Positions 1 through 13,039 are shown, counted from the stretch's first letter. The stretch is DNA of 64,000 nt from Diphasiastrum complanatum (GCA_029204225.1 CM055097.1:5375125-5439124), one strand, 5' to 3'. Translations and numbers: made by a program. The notes: generated by a model from the sequence alone, not told the origin.

Positions 1-328
1 ATAAGGGCTGAATTCGAGTCATTTGTCACCTTTCCTAGCGAAGCTCTACTCAAATTTCGACCAAATTTTCCAAGTTCCTCAAATGTGACCAAACTTCATA
101 CAAGCCATCATCTGCATACTTTGAATCCAGATTTGCATTCTGAACTACTATTACTACTATCCAACACTTGTTATCTACTGTTTCCATCACTTTTTACCTT
201 TTCCACCGTTTTTTCTACTTTTTCGCACTTTAACTATCACTGCTAACATGGCCTCCTGATTTTCTGATGACTCTGGCACCAAGCAGGTGATCCAACGAGA
301 AGTACTATAAGCCACCCAGATTTGGCCC
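1..328. other. Non-coding leader, no gene seen
   Basis: Pyrimidine-rich sequence without a usable reading frame. It precedes the gag-like reading frame that starts near 329 and may be its untranslated leader. No LTR end or primer-binding site is recognisable. Confidence 0.4.
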
Positions 329-3300
329 TTGCCTTCTGATGCCCTGATTAAACCCTGGCTTCAGATTGCTGGCCCACTTCTTGAAGCAATGGATTTCTAC
401 CCGGCACTTTTCATCTCTAACATTAACATGGGCCTCGTCCTTTATGCTTACACCACCTGGGATGCGCCGAAGTCGCATTTTCACTTCCTGTATCAGGGTA
501 CCACGTACAAGGTATGGATTAACGTGGACTCAATGGTCATTGTCAACATTATGTCTGGTGACCGTCAGCCCATCTCTCATTATCAAGCAAAAGTTCTGAT
601 AAAACCTTTCGTCACCCAGACTGCACCAAAAATTTTAATCCAAACTAACAACGAGTACCTGATAGAGGCTATCATGGAACCAGTCATTCAGGCGGCTGCG
701 CATTTGTTGAACAACTTTCTGGTTGTTTCAACATTTCGCAACGATAGAATCCAGTCCACACTGCTGAGTCAAATTGTGGAGTCTTTCCTGGGATTCTCTG
801 GCCCCACAGTTGTGCCATACGACTGGCATGCCTTCCTCATCCACAAATTAACAATCTCCATCAAACCAAACAATCGCGACCATATCACAATGGGTTCCCT
901 GCTGTGTATCTTTGCCTATGCACTTCTCGAGGCGAAAGTGCATGGCTTTCGCCGTTCTAGCCTTTTATCATCCATTGTGTCATACACCTGTATCCTCCAT
1001 CCACCGCATTCACGTCTCCACCTGCTACCAAACGTCGTACCACCAGCATCACACCAGTAGCAGTTTTCGTTTCTACCACCACCACTTCCTCTTATGTTGT
1101 CGTTCCTCCTCCTTCTATTCTACCCACAACTGTTGCTTCTGTTTCCATGCCCATTTTCTCAGTCGATACTACTTCTCTCTCTATTCCATCTTCCACCACC
1201 CCTTCCATTACTATCGCATCCTCCATTACTCCCGTTCTCACCGCTCTCCCTCTCTAGTTCAATCTTGCTGATTCCCAGTTGTCTCCGGACACTCTGGAGT
1301 GGATGCAGGTCATCAACGTTTCACCACCACGCAGACCAGTTCTGTTCTATCTTCTCCTTATGTCCTCAACACCACCCTACAGTTCCCCTCTGTTCCATCC
1401 ATTCTCTCATTTGGACAAACTGTCTCCATCCTTGTTTTCACTTCTGTTCCTCCCACACCATCCATTTTTCCATCAAAGGCTGCCGAGGGAGACCAACCGT
1501 TGCCTGATGACGCATTTGTACAAACAATTTTTATTCCATCACCAAATTAGACAGATCTCACCGCCCTAGATGACAAAAGGTCACTGGAGAAACTCATTGA
1601 AGACAACGACGACGGTACTACCACACAAGCCCCTGCAAGCGCCAATGTATCGGCTACTCCAACAGACTTAACGACGACCTACCAAGCCTTGGGAACATTC
1701 ATCCAAGATGTGGTAGCAACCAGGGCCTCATTGGATAGCTAGGTACTCCAATTGGCAACCAGCAACACCCAGTTGCGAGCAGAAATCACGAAGCTGCAGC
1801 AAGAGCTCATGATTGCTCAACAACACGAACAAGATGGGCACTGGGAGCCTACAAAGCTGCAGCAAAAGGAGGACGACCTCAACCAGTATATCCAGAGCCT
1901 CTCCAAAGCGCTAACAGATGCCTCCACCAAGATGTGAGAGCTTCAGTCTGAAGCGTTCCAATGGCTTGTCTCCCTCCAGGTGCAACTCCAGATATATGAG
2001 GCAGAAAATACGTGCACGGGGGCGGAGGTGCAAGCCCTACAAAGCTAAAAAAAAAAAAAAAAAAAGCCTAGTTAGCTCAACCCGCACCTGACTCAAGGCC
2101 ACTCTCTTAAGTAGAGATGAGTCTTTTCAGGCATCAGGTGTAGGTCTATAGTCAAACTTTGAACAGCCACCAGGCGAAGTTCGACAAATATCGAGCTAGT
2201 GCAACTCAAGAGCTCGCCTAGGCCAAACAAGCCCTCAAGGCTTGTCAATTTATGAAAAAAAAGGCTCAACCAACCTCGGTGGTGATTCCAACGCCACCTC
2301 TCTTTGATGTTGCACAGGCAAGTACGAGCCAAGACCAAGGCCAGCAGACAGCAAGGGCAATAAGTCAGGATCAGGGGTCAGGCGGACAAGACCAAGGACT
2401 TCCTGATATTGGAGCTGAGACGTAGGACCAAGGCCAAGACACGGGTCCCAACCATAGCCATGAGAAAGGACAAGCCTCCTCATCAAGAGGCTCGTGCTAT
2501 ATTTGTCAACCGAGCTTTCCAACCCCCAAGTCCGTGGAGGAGAAAATCAATAAATGCCTATCCAAATATCCCCATGAGTCCTCAAGAGGCGGCTGGCAGA
2601 TATCATTTTCGGCACAAACCATAAAAGGCAACGAGCTGCAATCACTACCCGCCCTCCAACCACAACTTGAGTGGCACTAGCAGCTATTTGAATGGGACCC
2701 TGCGGCCATCAGGGCCTATGTGACAAGTCCACAACAACTAAGGGTGAACGCGCATTTCCTGCCATGCACACGACAATCCAAATGGGCGGAATGCGGCACT
2801 CCTTTGGACATCACCATCCAAAACTATAATTGGCCAAAAATCTCTTCAGAGCACGATTGGGATACGAATGTAGATGCTTGAAGGGCTCTCACCCAATTCT
2901 CTAATAAGTATTTCAACTGCTCTGACCCAACAGTTCGTGCAGCAACCACTTACGCCCGGGACTTAGAGTATCTAATGGGAATCGAACCGAAGTGGGATAA
3001 TTTTCTCCCACCAATATTCTTTGATCCAAATAAGGCGTTAGCCTCAGAGAAAGTGGAAGATCAGCTTCTAGTAGTTCAAGTTTACTACTGAGCCGCATTT
3101 CTTAGCGATCCATGGATGCGCAAATTCCAAGCGTGGGTCAACAAAAGCTAGCTAACAGGAGTCCACAAGTCCCTTCACACACCCAAGGACTTGAAGAAGA
3201 TAAACCGAATAAGCTTTATGGAAGATGTCACTGGCTACCTGATCCACCAGAGGTGGGCCAAGAAGAGTTTGTACTAAACCGGTAGAGTGCCGAGGGACCG

Positions 3301-3345
3301 GCACTATTTCAGGTCATGGGTCTTGTTGGGGGTATTCCCAACATA
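329..3345 (+). pseudogene. Decayed gag-like coiled-coil retroelement ORF (copy 1)
   Basis: The first part (329-1060, 243 codons) is an open globular-looking region. It is followed by a Ser/Thr/Pro-rich stretch and a Gln/Leu-rich coiled coil (1752-1937) that continues in the same frame past a TGA at 1935. The C-terminal part, about 2,600-3,345, resembles the minus-strand reading at 13.0-14.0 kb: both have ALQxQxEW near the start, a WPxI segment, and an N-x-A-L-x-S-E ... YY-x-AAF block. Several internal stops (TGA, TAG) and a frameshift show it is dead. No reverse transcriptase or integrase follows. The layout (globular, coiled coil, conserved C-terminal block) fits a plant retroelement structural protein, but I cannot place it in a named family. 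Homology to copy 2 is seen directly; the gag-like role is inference. Confidence 0.5.
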
Positions 3346-4741
3346 TTGAAATAAATAATATCGACTAATAAAATATGTTGCGAGGGCATGTCATCCTGCG
3401 CATATAAGCTCATGGTCCAAGGTAGAGAACTATCTAAAAGTAGCATCTATTCATAGCTAGGCACCTATCTAGTGTTTGAACCCTTGTTACATATCTAGTG
3501 TTCTAACACTTGTTGACAGGCAGAGGGCTACTACTACGCGAGATCTTCGACCCTACACAATTAAAACATAGTCCTTTATATTTTGATGAGCTACTAATGC
3601 AGATCTGCAAAAAAACCAGATAATGAGCAGAATAGCATAGTAGCTAAATAATCATACATTTTGTTTTTTTCCTGATTCGAATTTGGGGATGGCAATCATA
3701 TTCTAGATCCAATGGATGGAATGTATTTTTGAATTTTGACAAGTTAGACTGTGAACAGTTTAGAGTTCTTAACTGTGACTGTAGACACTATGGTTAGATC
3801 ATTGGGAGTTTGGGAGGTCTCGGGAGTGGTGGGGGCAAGCAAATAAGCAATATTGTTTTTTTTATTTTGATATTTTTCTTTATCTTACATGGCATTCCTT
3901 AAAGGGTCTTTTTTATATTGAGAACTCCTCTAATGCCTTTGCATTTTTTGCATGACAGTGCCGTTCATTTCTGCAGAGTTATAGTTTACATTTAAATCTA
4001 CAGATAGACTGTTTACGACCAAAAGCCACTGACTTGCATTCATTCATCAGCAAGTAATTTCTGAGAAGTCCTAACTGGATGGATGCCAACTCATCACAAC
4101 CAACTGGATGACGCATTTGGCGACCTAATTGCTTAGTATAAATAGATGTTCATATTTCTATATTTTGACATTGTAATGCATTGAAGCAATGCGATCAAGA
4201 GATCAGCAAGTATTGAATAGTTAGCTCTCTCTCAAGCCTGTGAGCTTGGACACTCCTAAGCATTCTAGCTCACTTCTTTAGAGTTGATTAGAGATTGCTA
4301 TTGCGCTTACTACATATCAGTAGTTGCGCCTAATTCAGACTTATATTTAGCCGCTCAGAGATAGCTTAGAGTATGCGGCTTTGCAAACTTGTTGTACTCA
4401 TTTACTTCTGTTTCGTTTTTATACTGAATCAATACTAACTTTTTATTACGTTCAGGTTTGTCTCAAAATGTATGTGTTTCTGTAATTCTTCGTGACTGAT
4501 TATCTGTCTAATGATTCAATGTTTTTGGCTATGTAATCACTATAGTACTAATGATTTCAAAGTTAGTTATTGTAAGATCGAACATGATTTCAATCATTAT
4601 TATCTTCTTTGAAATTGATAGGCGTAGTCATGCATAAAGAAAGAGGAAGATAGTTTATTCTACTATGCACGATAAGTTTTAATTCTTGTCGTTCGAATTC
4701 TTTTTATTCGATTCTATTTGACCTATCTTTTCACACACCTC
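3346..4741. other. Non-coding, possible LTR or promoter remnant
   Basis: No coding potential. A good TATA box (TATAAATAG, 4137-4145) followed by a CT-rich, stop-filled leader resembles the U3/R/U5 layout of an LTR. I could not find a second copy or clean TG...CA ends, so this stays a suggestion. Confidence 0.3.
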
Positions 4742-5810
4742 TTTCCAATACTGTCGGCACTTGAGTTGGGCCTTGAAGTGATGACTTCTGATTTGTTGGT
4801 GGAGGCTGGGTAGCTACTTTTAGTTTTTCTTCCTGGGTGGCAATGTGTTTGTTGAGGGCCTCGACAGAAAGATAATTGCATTTTGTTGTGTTGCTCTGTC
4901 GTGGCCTTTAGCTTCTCCTTTAGCTTCTACGCCAATTGCTGATATGCCACCACTGGGATCTGAATTCCCTCGGGAAGAGCTAGAGGTGCAAAATCTATGA
5001 ATTTGACCTATTTCAGCTGATCCTTCAAGCGAAACGTGCTGTTGTTACTGTTGCCAATGCATCGTCGTTCCGTAGTAAGGTTTGTTGTGGTATTTTGTAG
5101 GTTGGAGATATTTTGATTCTTAAGCTGGATCTGGTTCTGGACATGGCCAATCATCTGGTTCTGCTGCTGAATTTGTGCATTGAGGGTCTAGATTTGTAGC
5201 TGTTGTTGATTGAGATTAGTCACCAACTTTGCCTGATCCTGTTGAAGTTGTAAAATGGCTCCATCTTCTACCTGCCTTTGTGCGAGATGCCTTGACAATG
5301 TGTCAAAAATATTGTATTGTAGCTCATTGACCAACCACACTGTCTTTTGGGTGGCTGGTGGTAATTGGTCCCAAAACCCAATGTTAGGGGGGGGGGTTTC
5401 CATAGCTTGGGTAAGGCATAGGGTTATATCCAAGAAGATCCGGAAATTGTGGAGAAGATGGATTTTGAGAAAATAAAGGTGGAGGTGATTGGGGTTTTGG
5501 GAAAAGATGTGGAGGAGAATTGGCCATTGGATGAGAAGAGTGGAGGGAAAGAGTTGTCACAATGATGGATGGGGTTTGTGTTACTAAATTTAATGCAATT
5601 CATCTACATTGACCGAGGAGTCAATTAGGGTGGAAGTATGTACGGGGGATGGCATTTTTGGAATAGTAGTATCAAAGCCCGTGTTAAGTGTGATAAATGG
5701 TGTGGATGTGGCAATAGGTGCTGGAGGCAATGGTGGGATGGTGGTTGGGTTAGGCGGAGGAAATACCTGAGTAGCTGAAGTTGTTGCAGTTGGCAGGACC
5801 ACTCCAGATG
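4742..5810 (-). pseudogene. Gag-like Gln-rich coiled-coil ORF (copy 3), C-terminal piece
   Basis: Read on the minus strand this is a Pro/Thr-rich segment (5590-5810), then a long Gln/Asn-rich coiled coil (5188-5433 and onward to about 4,900) with scattered stops. The composition order matches copies 1 and 2. The minus-strand reading is cut at 5810/5811 by the copia element and appears to resume at 11,996-12,150, so the copia element inserted into this sequence. Broken by stops at 5188, near 5590 and elsewhere. Identified by architecture and relation to the neighbouring copies, not by a named domain. Confidence 0.45.
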
Positions 5811-6782
5811 TGTAGAACAACTGATCAGACAGATCTTAATTCTACCAACAAAGCGCATAGTTTACTTGACAAAGGATGAGAAAGAAACGGACGCGAACTC
5901 GAAACATTTCTATTCGTGACCAATTCGAAAAGATTTGCGAAGGATTCACAAAATTTGTCTTGCAGTCAACTCAAAAGATTCGTGAAAGATTCACAAACAG
6001 TTTCTTGTGGAAGCACGTGGCTTTCTTGTTGAAGCTCGAAAGATTTACGAACAAAATCTTGTCGCGAAAATTTTTTATTTCTTGTTCAAGCCTCAGATGT
6101 CGCAAAATTGTCGCGAAATCTTCTAGACTGTTCTTCAAGCTCATTTGTCATGAAACTATCTCAAACAGTTCGCGAAATATTCTAGCTTCCTTCTTCAAAC
6201 TCAAAAATTGTCATCCGTCACGAACAACTCATAAAAGACAAAAATGTCGCGAAGAGACAAGTGTCACGAACAATTCGCAAAACACGAAGCTGAAACGAAG
6301 AGACAGACTGTCACAAAATATTCGCGAATAGAATTTATGCGAGCCTGGAAACAGAGCGTCTATTTGAATATCAGCTATCGTAAACGATTAGATTTCTATT
6401 GTTATAGTATTAAAAGGCCAAAAGACCTGTCCTGTAGCAATATAAATACATATGCACTACTCGTTGAAACTCACTCAATCAGAGACACAACAGCGAGATA
6501 AGACAGCAAGATATGTATATTGATGAATCAGATTCAAAGTTATAAAAATTCATTTTTGATCAATAGTTTCTTATTGTCTAAATGGTTTTGATTTGTCTCA
6601 TACGTCCGCATATAGTATCTTATTTTTGCATATAATTTCTAGACGCATATTCAGTCAGAATAAATACTGTTGTATTAGTACATAGATCAGATAAAATCGC
6701 AATTGAAGACACTAATATTATTTTGATTTATTTGAACTTGCATCGTATTCTCTGTGGAAGAATAATTGCTATTTTTCCTACA
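5811..6782 (+). repeat. 5' LTR of copia element
   Basis: About 972 bp, aligned by eye along its length with 11003-11995. It contains a repetitive region with many CGAA and AAGATTC-like words that gives spurious ORFs such as 5876-6331. It starts TG and ends CA, one base before the primer-binding site. Confidence 0.92.
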
Positions 6783-6783
6783 G

Positions 6784-6795
6784 TGGTATCAGAGC
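6784..6795 (+). promoter_or_regulatory. Primer-binding site (tRNA-Met)
   Basis: TGGTATCAGAGC, the standard plant copia PBS complementary to the 3' end of initiator tRNA-Met, lies one base after the LTR end. Confidence 0.9.
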
Positions 6796-6897
6796 ATACG
6801 GAATTAAAGTTGATACAGTGGTATCTTCGTATCCCTCTTAACATTCTTCATGCATCCATCAGTAAGCCGCTATTTGGACCTTATTCAAAATTAAAAG

Positions 6898-9800
6898 ATG
6901 TCGTCGATCACCAATATTCAAGCTAAGACCACTACAATCTTGGACCCAAAAGGTTCGAACTACTTGATTTGGAAATTAAAGACTTCACTCTTGTTGAAGG
7001 GCGAAGGTCTATGACAATGGGTAGAACCAATTGAGGAGAAGCCAAAAGCTACTGGCAAAGAACTCCAAGAATGGAGTTTAAAATATGACAAAGCTATAGC
7101 AATTATTGTGTCTTCAGTGCATGACAATATAATGCTAGATCTTACATCAATTTCAAACGCAAAGAATTTATGGGAAGAATTGCAAACCAAGAATGAGACT
7201 CGATCTCGTAATCAAATCATATTTTTGGAAGACCAATTAACTAAACTACAGTGGGACGACAAAGACCTGAACATGTTCGTGCGAAAGGTTAAAGATCTAT
7301 TTATTTCCTTGTAGAATTCTGGTGCAGAAAATACAATTTCTAAGGAAAAACAGCTTAGTTATTTTCTTTGAGCCCTACCCAGGTCATTCCACACAACTCG
7401 AACCTTATTGACGAAAGATGCGACAATGGCACTTCAAAAGGCAATAGACGAAGTGAAGGAAGAAGTAGAAGCTCGTGAACGCTATGACGACAATGGTGAT
7501 TCTAGAAAATGCTCTATTTACTCAGGAGAATAAATCTTCTAAGAATTCTAAGTTTAAGAGAGAGTCGTCTAAGAAGAATGAGTCTAAGACTAATGAACAA
7601 CAATCTGGAAAACAACAGAGAATTCTGGTAATAAGAAGATCTGTAATAGATGTAGAAGATCAGGTCACACGGAAGAAAAGTGTTGGCTAAATCCAAAGAT
7701 TGAATGCATTCATTGTCATAAATGGGGTCATGCAACAATAGACTGTTATCAGGATCCCAAAAACAAAAAGGAGCATAATTGAAGCGAACCTTCATATTCA
7801 AACTATGTCAAAGACAAAGCAGAATGCTCCAGAGCATCAGAAGACAGGACAACAAGGAATTCAGCAACTTATGTTAGTACTGATCTATGTTGTTTATCTA
7901 ATTCAATTCAAGAAGTAGTACTTGATTTGGGAGCCACCTCACATTTTGTTTCCTTGAAACAAATTTTGTTTGAGTACAAGAAGATGAACGATTCAAGATT
8001 CATTATACTTGGAGACGGTTCTAAACACGTGGTTGATGAAACTGGAGTATTATGGCTAGACACGAATCAGGGAGACAAGAAACTAGAGGAAGTTCTCTAT
8101 GTCCCTACTCTTGATAAAGATCTTCTATCTATAGCTAAGATAGTCGATATAGGCATGTCAGTAACCTTCACAAACAACTCTTGTAAACTGTTCGAAGAAG
8201 ATTCTGATAACCTGGTTGCTAAAGGCAATAGAGAAGAAAATTTGTATCACCTGAACATTTAAACAAGTCAATCAAACTTAGGAATTAACAGATGTATTGT
8301 GGCACAAAAGGCTATGTCACATGAACATGGAAGTCTTGTACCAAGCCAATAAAAGTCAGAGAATTCAAGGAGTCGAAATCAAAAGTAGAGATATTCGAAC
8401 TACCTACGAATCTTGTCTTAAAGGCAAGATGACTAGAACACCTTTCAGTAAGGATGTTTATAAAGCAACTAAGGTACTTGAAATTTGCATTCAGATATTT
8501 GTGGACCATTTGAAGTATTGTCGTTGGGTGATGTAAAGTACTTCATTATGTTTGTTGATGACTTCAGCAAGTTCGCTATAGTATACTTTATCTTTCGAGA
8601 AATTCGTTGAGTATACGAATTGGGCTGAGAAGTAGACAGGCAATAAGTTGAAGCAAATTCGCACAGATCCTGGAGGTGAGTACATTTCCAATGAATTCAA
8701 AGCTTACTATACTGATCGAGGTATTATGCACACAAAGACTGCATCTTACACACCTCAACACAATGGAATAGTTGAACGAAGGAATTGTACACTGATGGAA
8801 GATGCAAGTATGATGGCTCATGCGAAAGCACCAAAACAGTTGTGGGCAGAAGCAGTGGCTACATCAAATTATCTTCAGAATCATATTCTGAAATCTTGAA
8901 TATCGGATAAAACTCCTCATGAGATATGGTGGAAGTTGAAGCCAAATCTTGCACATGTTCAAATATTTGGATGCACAGTATATATGCACATATCATATAA
9001 GCTGAGAAAGAAACTCGATTAAAAGACTGAACAAGGTTTTTTGGTAGGATTCGAGTTACATTCATCATACTATCATGTTTATGTACCTAAAACTAGCAAG
9101 ATAAAAGTTGTTCGAGATGTTAAATTTGATGAGACGAAATACATAGCAGACAGTGATCTAGTCGGCTATGAAATTCTCAAAAATTATTATGAGCTACCAA
9201 TGACAACAGAAGAAAAACAAGCAGAAGATGAAAGAGAGTTATCAGATCTAGAAGGAGGTCAAGATCGAATACCTGACAGACTCAAATCGCCAGTTCGAAT
9301 TCCAACAGAAAAGCTCAAATCAAAATCAAACTCGGAACCACCTGTGAGAAGATCAGACAGACTACAAAAACCACCAGAAGATATGGTCAGGATGTTTTTA
9401 GTACAACCATCAAATTTTGTGGATTCTCTGATGAACCTCAAACATTTGAGGAAGCTGTAGATGGACCAAATAAAGATCGCTGGATTTAGGCAATGGAGGA
9501 TGAAATGTCATCCACGTACAAGAACAATGTATGGACACTCGCACCTATACCTGATGGCAGGAAACTAGTCAAGTGCAAGTGGGTCTATAAGATCAAAATA
9601 GGTCTAGATGGAGAAAACATCAGATACAAGGCAAGGTTGGTTGCTAAAGGATTTTCACAAAAGTATGGGATCGACTACACTGATACTTTCTCTCCGATAG
9701 TCAAACATACATCAATTTGCTTGTTATTCACGTATGCAGGGGCTCATGATTTGAAAATCCATATTGTTGATGAGAAAACTGCTTTCCTGTAGGTAGAATT

Positions 9801-10994
9801 GGAAGAAGACTTATTCATGAACCAACCACTTGGTTTTTTAAGCCAAGAATATTCTAAAATACGGATGTCACATGAATAAAAGCATTTATGGTCTCAAACA
9901 GGCAGTGAGACAATGATATAGAAATAAGGACGAAGCACTATGTTCCATAGGCTTCAAACCTCTATTTGCTGAATCAAATGTCTATATCAAACATGTCCAA
10001 AATGAAATAATCATTTTAGTTGTTTATGTTGATGACATGCTTATCTTCTCAAGAAGAGATAAGTTAATTTCAGATGTCAAAAGAGAATTTATGAAATATT
10101 TGAGATCGCTGACCTAGGAAAGGCTAAAATCTATCTAGGCTTGCAGATCGTGAGAGACTTTGAAGGTAGTAAGTTGTATCTTCACCAACAAAAGTACACC
10201 CAAAAGACCATTGAAGACTTCAACATGCTCGAATACAAAGGTGTGCATGCTCCCATGATACCTGAAACAATACTGAGCAAGGCAGATTGTCCACAGACTC
10301 TTGAGGAAGAGGAACGAATGGCCAAAACACCCTATCGTAGGCTGATTAGATCATTATTATATCTAGCAGATAACACCACATCTAATATAGCGTTTGCAGT
10401 ATATAGGCTGAGCCAATATAATCAGAACCCAGGATCATTACATTGGAAGTTGGCAAAGAAAGTACTACAATATCTCTAGGAAAAGAAAGACTATGGACTG
10501 TGTTATTCGAAGGAAGCTAGATTTCACATCGAATCTTACAATGACGCAAGCTAGGCATCCATGAAGGATGATAGCAAAAGTATTTTAGGAGGTTGTACTC
10601 CAGCATCTGGCGTAGCCGTACTCTGGATTAGCAAGAAGCAAACATCAGTAGCTCAATCTTCTTATGAAGCGGAATATGTAGCAGTAGCCAAGATGGCAAA
10701 CGAGTTGATCTGAATTAAACAGATATTGGAAGGATTTAATGAATATAGTTCTGAATCTTATGTCTTGTTAATGGATAACACTACAACGATCTATCTTACG
10801 AAAGATCCTGTATTTCACTCGAAAACGAAGCATATAGCTATCAAGTATCATGTGATTCGGGACTTAGTCGAGTACTGAAGACAGTCTTCATACCCATAGA
10901 GGAAATGATAGCTGACATCTTTACAAATCCACTAAGTAAAGACTTGTTTGAGAAGCAACGAAGAAGATTCGGGTTAATCCAACTGCCACTTTGA
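6898..10994 (+). pseudogene. Copia gag-pol polyprotein, decayed
   Basis: Start ATG 6898; natural stop TGA 10992-10994 after the usual IADIFT..LSKDLFEK copia C-terminus. Order: gag with two zinc knuckles (CNRC....H....C near 7,640 and CIHC....H....C near 7,710); protease with DLGATSHF at about 7,925 (active-site DSG changed to DLG); GAG-pre-integrase and HHCC (8,290-8,460, one Cys replaced by Tyr); integrase core (8,540-8,900, DPGGEY); reverse transcriptase (9,490-10,100, including the YVDDM catalytic motif at about 10,025); RNase H (10,500-10,880). It carries many stops, several being CAG to TAG or TGG to TAG/TGA transitions (9,487, 9,790, 10,551, 10,711). Not translatable as a polyprotein. 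Confidence 0.93.
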
Positions 10995-11002
10995 GAGGGA
11001 GC
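10991..11002 (+). other. Polypurine tract of copia element
   Basis: TTGAGAGGGAGC directly before the TGTAGAAC start of the 3' LTR, where plus-strand synthesis is primed in LTR retroelements. Confidence 0.75.
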
Positions 11003-11995
11003 TGTAGAACAACTGATCGGACAGATCTTGATTCTAACAACAAAGCACGCAGTTTACTTGACAAAGGATGAGAAAGAAACAGATGCAAACTCGAAACATT
11101 TCTATTTGTGACCAACTCAAAAAGATTTGCAAACGATTCATGAAATTTGTCTTGCAGTCAACTCGAAAGATTCACAAACAGTTTCTTGTGGAAGCTCATG
11201 GCTTTTTTGTTGAAGCTCGAAAGATTCACAAACAAACTCTTGTCGCAAAAATTTTTTGTTTCTTGTTCAAGCCTCAGATGTCACAAAATTGTCGCGAACA
11301 ATTCGCAAAATCTTCTGGACTGTTCTTCAAGCTCACCTATCATGAAACTATATCAAACAGTTCGCGAAATATTCTAGCTTCCTTCTTCAATCTCAAGAAT
11401 TGTCATCTGTCACGAACAATTTGCAAAAGACGAAAATGTCGCAAAGAGACAAGTGTCGCAAACAATTCGCAAAACACGAAGCTGAAATGAAGAGACAGAC
11501 TATTGCAAAATATTTGCGAATAGAATTTATTCGAGCCTGGAAACAGAACGTCTATTTGAATATCAACCATCATAAACGGTTAGATTTCTATTGTTACAGT
11601 ATTAAAAGGCCAAAAGACCTGTCTTATAGCATATAAATACATATGCACAACTCATTGAAACTCACTCAATCAGAGACATAACAGCGAGATAAGACAACAA
11701 GAGATGTATATTGATGACTTAAATTCAGAGTTATAAAAATTCAGATTCAGAGTTATAAAAATTCGTTTTTGATCAATAGTTTTTTATTGTCTAAATGGTC
11801 TTGAGTTGTCTCATAGTTCTGCATATAGTATCTTACTTCCGCATATAATTTCCGCACGCATATTCAATCAAAATAAATACTGTTCTATTAGTACATAGAT
11901 CAAATAAAAGCGTGATTGAAGACACTGATTTTAGTTTGATTTATTCGCACTTGCATCGTGTTCTCCGTGGAAGAATAATTGTTATTTTTCCTACA
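11003..11995 (+). repeat. 3' LTR of copia element
   Basis: About 993 bp, starts TGTAGAAC and ends CCTACA. It matches the 5' LTR with frequent substitutions and a few short indels, for example a local duplication around 11,725-11,765 (TTCAGAGTTATAAAAATTC repeated). Confidence 0.92.
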
Positions 11996-12150
11996 TTATG
12001 GACCCGACCCAGAAGCGCCTTTGTCCAAAGAGCTTCCTGACGCAGCTATCACTGACGTCTTTGTTGGGCCTGTTGGAGTAAGGCCGCTTGTTGTACCAAA
12101 ATTTCCTTTGGGACCTTGGAGGATTTAAGGCTCCCTTCAGATTCAACATA
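11996..12150 (-). pseudogene. Gag-like ORF (copy 3), N-terminal piece
   Basis: The minus-strand reading here is Gly/Ser/Thr-rich and would run into the Pro/Thr-rich reading that resumes at 5810 if the copia element were removed. It supports the view that one gag-like sequence was interrupted by the insertion. Too short and degenerate to name. Confidence 0.35.
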
Positions 12151-12177
12151 TTTTTCTCCTATGTCACTTGATAAGAT

Positions 12178-12210
12178 ATGTTCACAGATTCTCTCTGAAT
12201 CTGTGAACAT
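12178..12210. repeat. Perfect inverted repeat, 14-bp arms
   Basis: Arms ATGTTCACAGATTC and GAATCTGTGAACAT pair perfectly around a 5-base loop (TCTCT). Confidence 0.9.
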
Positions 12211-12264
12211 GGTTTCTTCCTTTCTCTACTCTTCTCTTCTTTGTTACTTCAGGTGGTTACCGCT

Positions 12265-12295
12265 CTGGAAACCGGGTGTTTCTACCCGTTTCCAG
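12265..12295. repeat. Inverted repeat, 12-bp arms with one bulge
   Basis: CTGGAAACCGGGT pairs with ACCCGTTTCCAG around the loop GTTTCT; one C in the left arm is unpaired. Confidence 0.85.
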
Positions 12296-13039
12296 AAGCC
12301 AGTTCTTTGTAGTTAAGTCCTCTTGTTTAGAATGGTTTCCAGGCAGAAGTATTTCTTAGTTTGCAACATGTATTCCCAGCCTGTCAGTGGGATGAAACGG
12401 TTACGTTCACTCAGCTACATGCATTTACAAGCCATGTAACCAAATCCTTGCTCAAATATAGATTAACGTTCTGGGACAGAGAGCAAATCTACAATCTATC
12501 AACCAAACTACCCTAAAAAATCAGGGAATAATACAATAACAAGATTAAGCTAGTCAAGAAGAAACAAGAATCAAGAAAGCTAACTTCCTAACAGCATTCT
12601 AGCAGCCCAAGAATCAAGAAACACCCATTTTTTGATGCTTGGAATACCCAAGAACAATCAAGGACAGGATTGTTAGTGAATATGCAAAATCAGATCCACA
12701 ATCTCAGCCTCTATAGTTTACCTGCATGCTGAAACTACAAAATCAAGAAACAAGGAAATTAATCCACATCTACATTCCACTAAGCAAGAAAGTAAGCAAG
12801 AAATCTAATTAATCCACAATCACAAAAAGAAATCAGAACATGTTCATAGGAATTTCACTCAAGAAGATTGCCATGAACAAGGAGCTTCTCAATTGCCAAG
12901 AACTCGTGGAAGATCTACTTTATTCAATCAAGAGAAATGACAGTTCGCAAAAATGAAGATTTCTCAATGGCTGCTACATTCTAGCCCTCTTGAAAACCTC
13001 TTGCAAGTCCTGCTCACCTCGTCGCCTCATCGTCTATTT

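Larger units (their letters stand above)
5811..11995 (+). mobile_element. Full-length Ty1/copia LTR retrotransposon (degenerate)
   Basis: Two direct LTRs (5811-6782 and 11003-11995) start TGTAGAAC and end CCTACA. A tRNA-Met-type primer-binding site follows the 5' LTR and a purine tract precedes the 3' LTR. Between them lie gag and pol in the copia order protease, integrase, reverse transcriptase, RNase H. The element sits inside a minus-strand gag-like sequence. The flanking five bases (AGATG on the left, TTATG on the right) are not identical, so the target-site duplication has decayed or the ends have recombined. LTR divergence and many stops mark an old, non-autonomous copy. Confidence 0.92.
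12151..13039. other. Non-coding spacer with two hairpins
   Basis: No gene. It contains two strong stem-loops (12178-12210 and 12265-12295) and, from 12,500 to 12,850, an A-rich stretch with repeated AATCAAGAA and AAGAAA words. Confidence 0.5.

Noticed and set aside
5876-6501. ORFs of 151 and 85 codons at the start of the copia element, with partners at 11,068-11,636
   Set aside because: They lie wholly inside the LTRs and come from their repeated CGAA/AAGATTC words.
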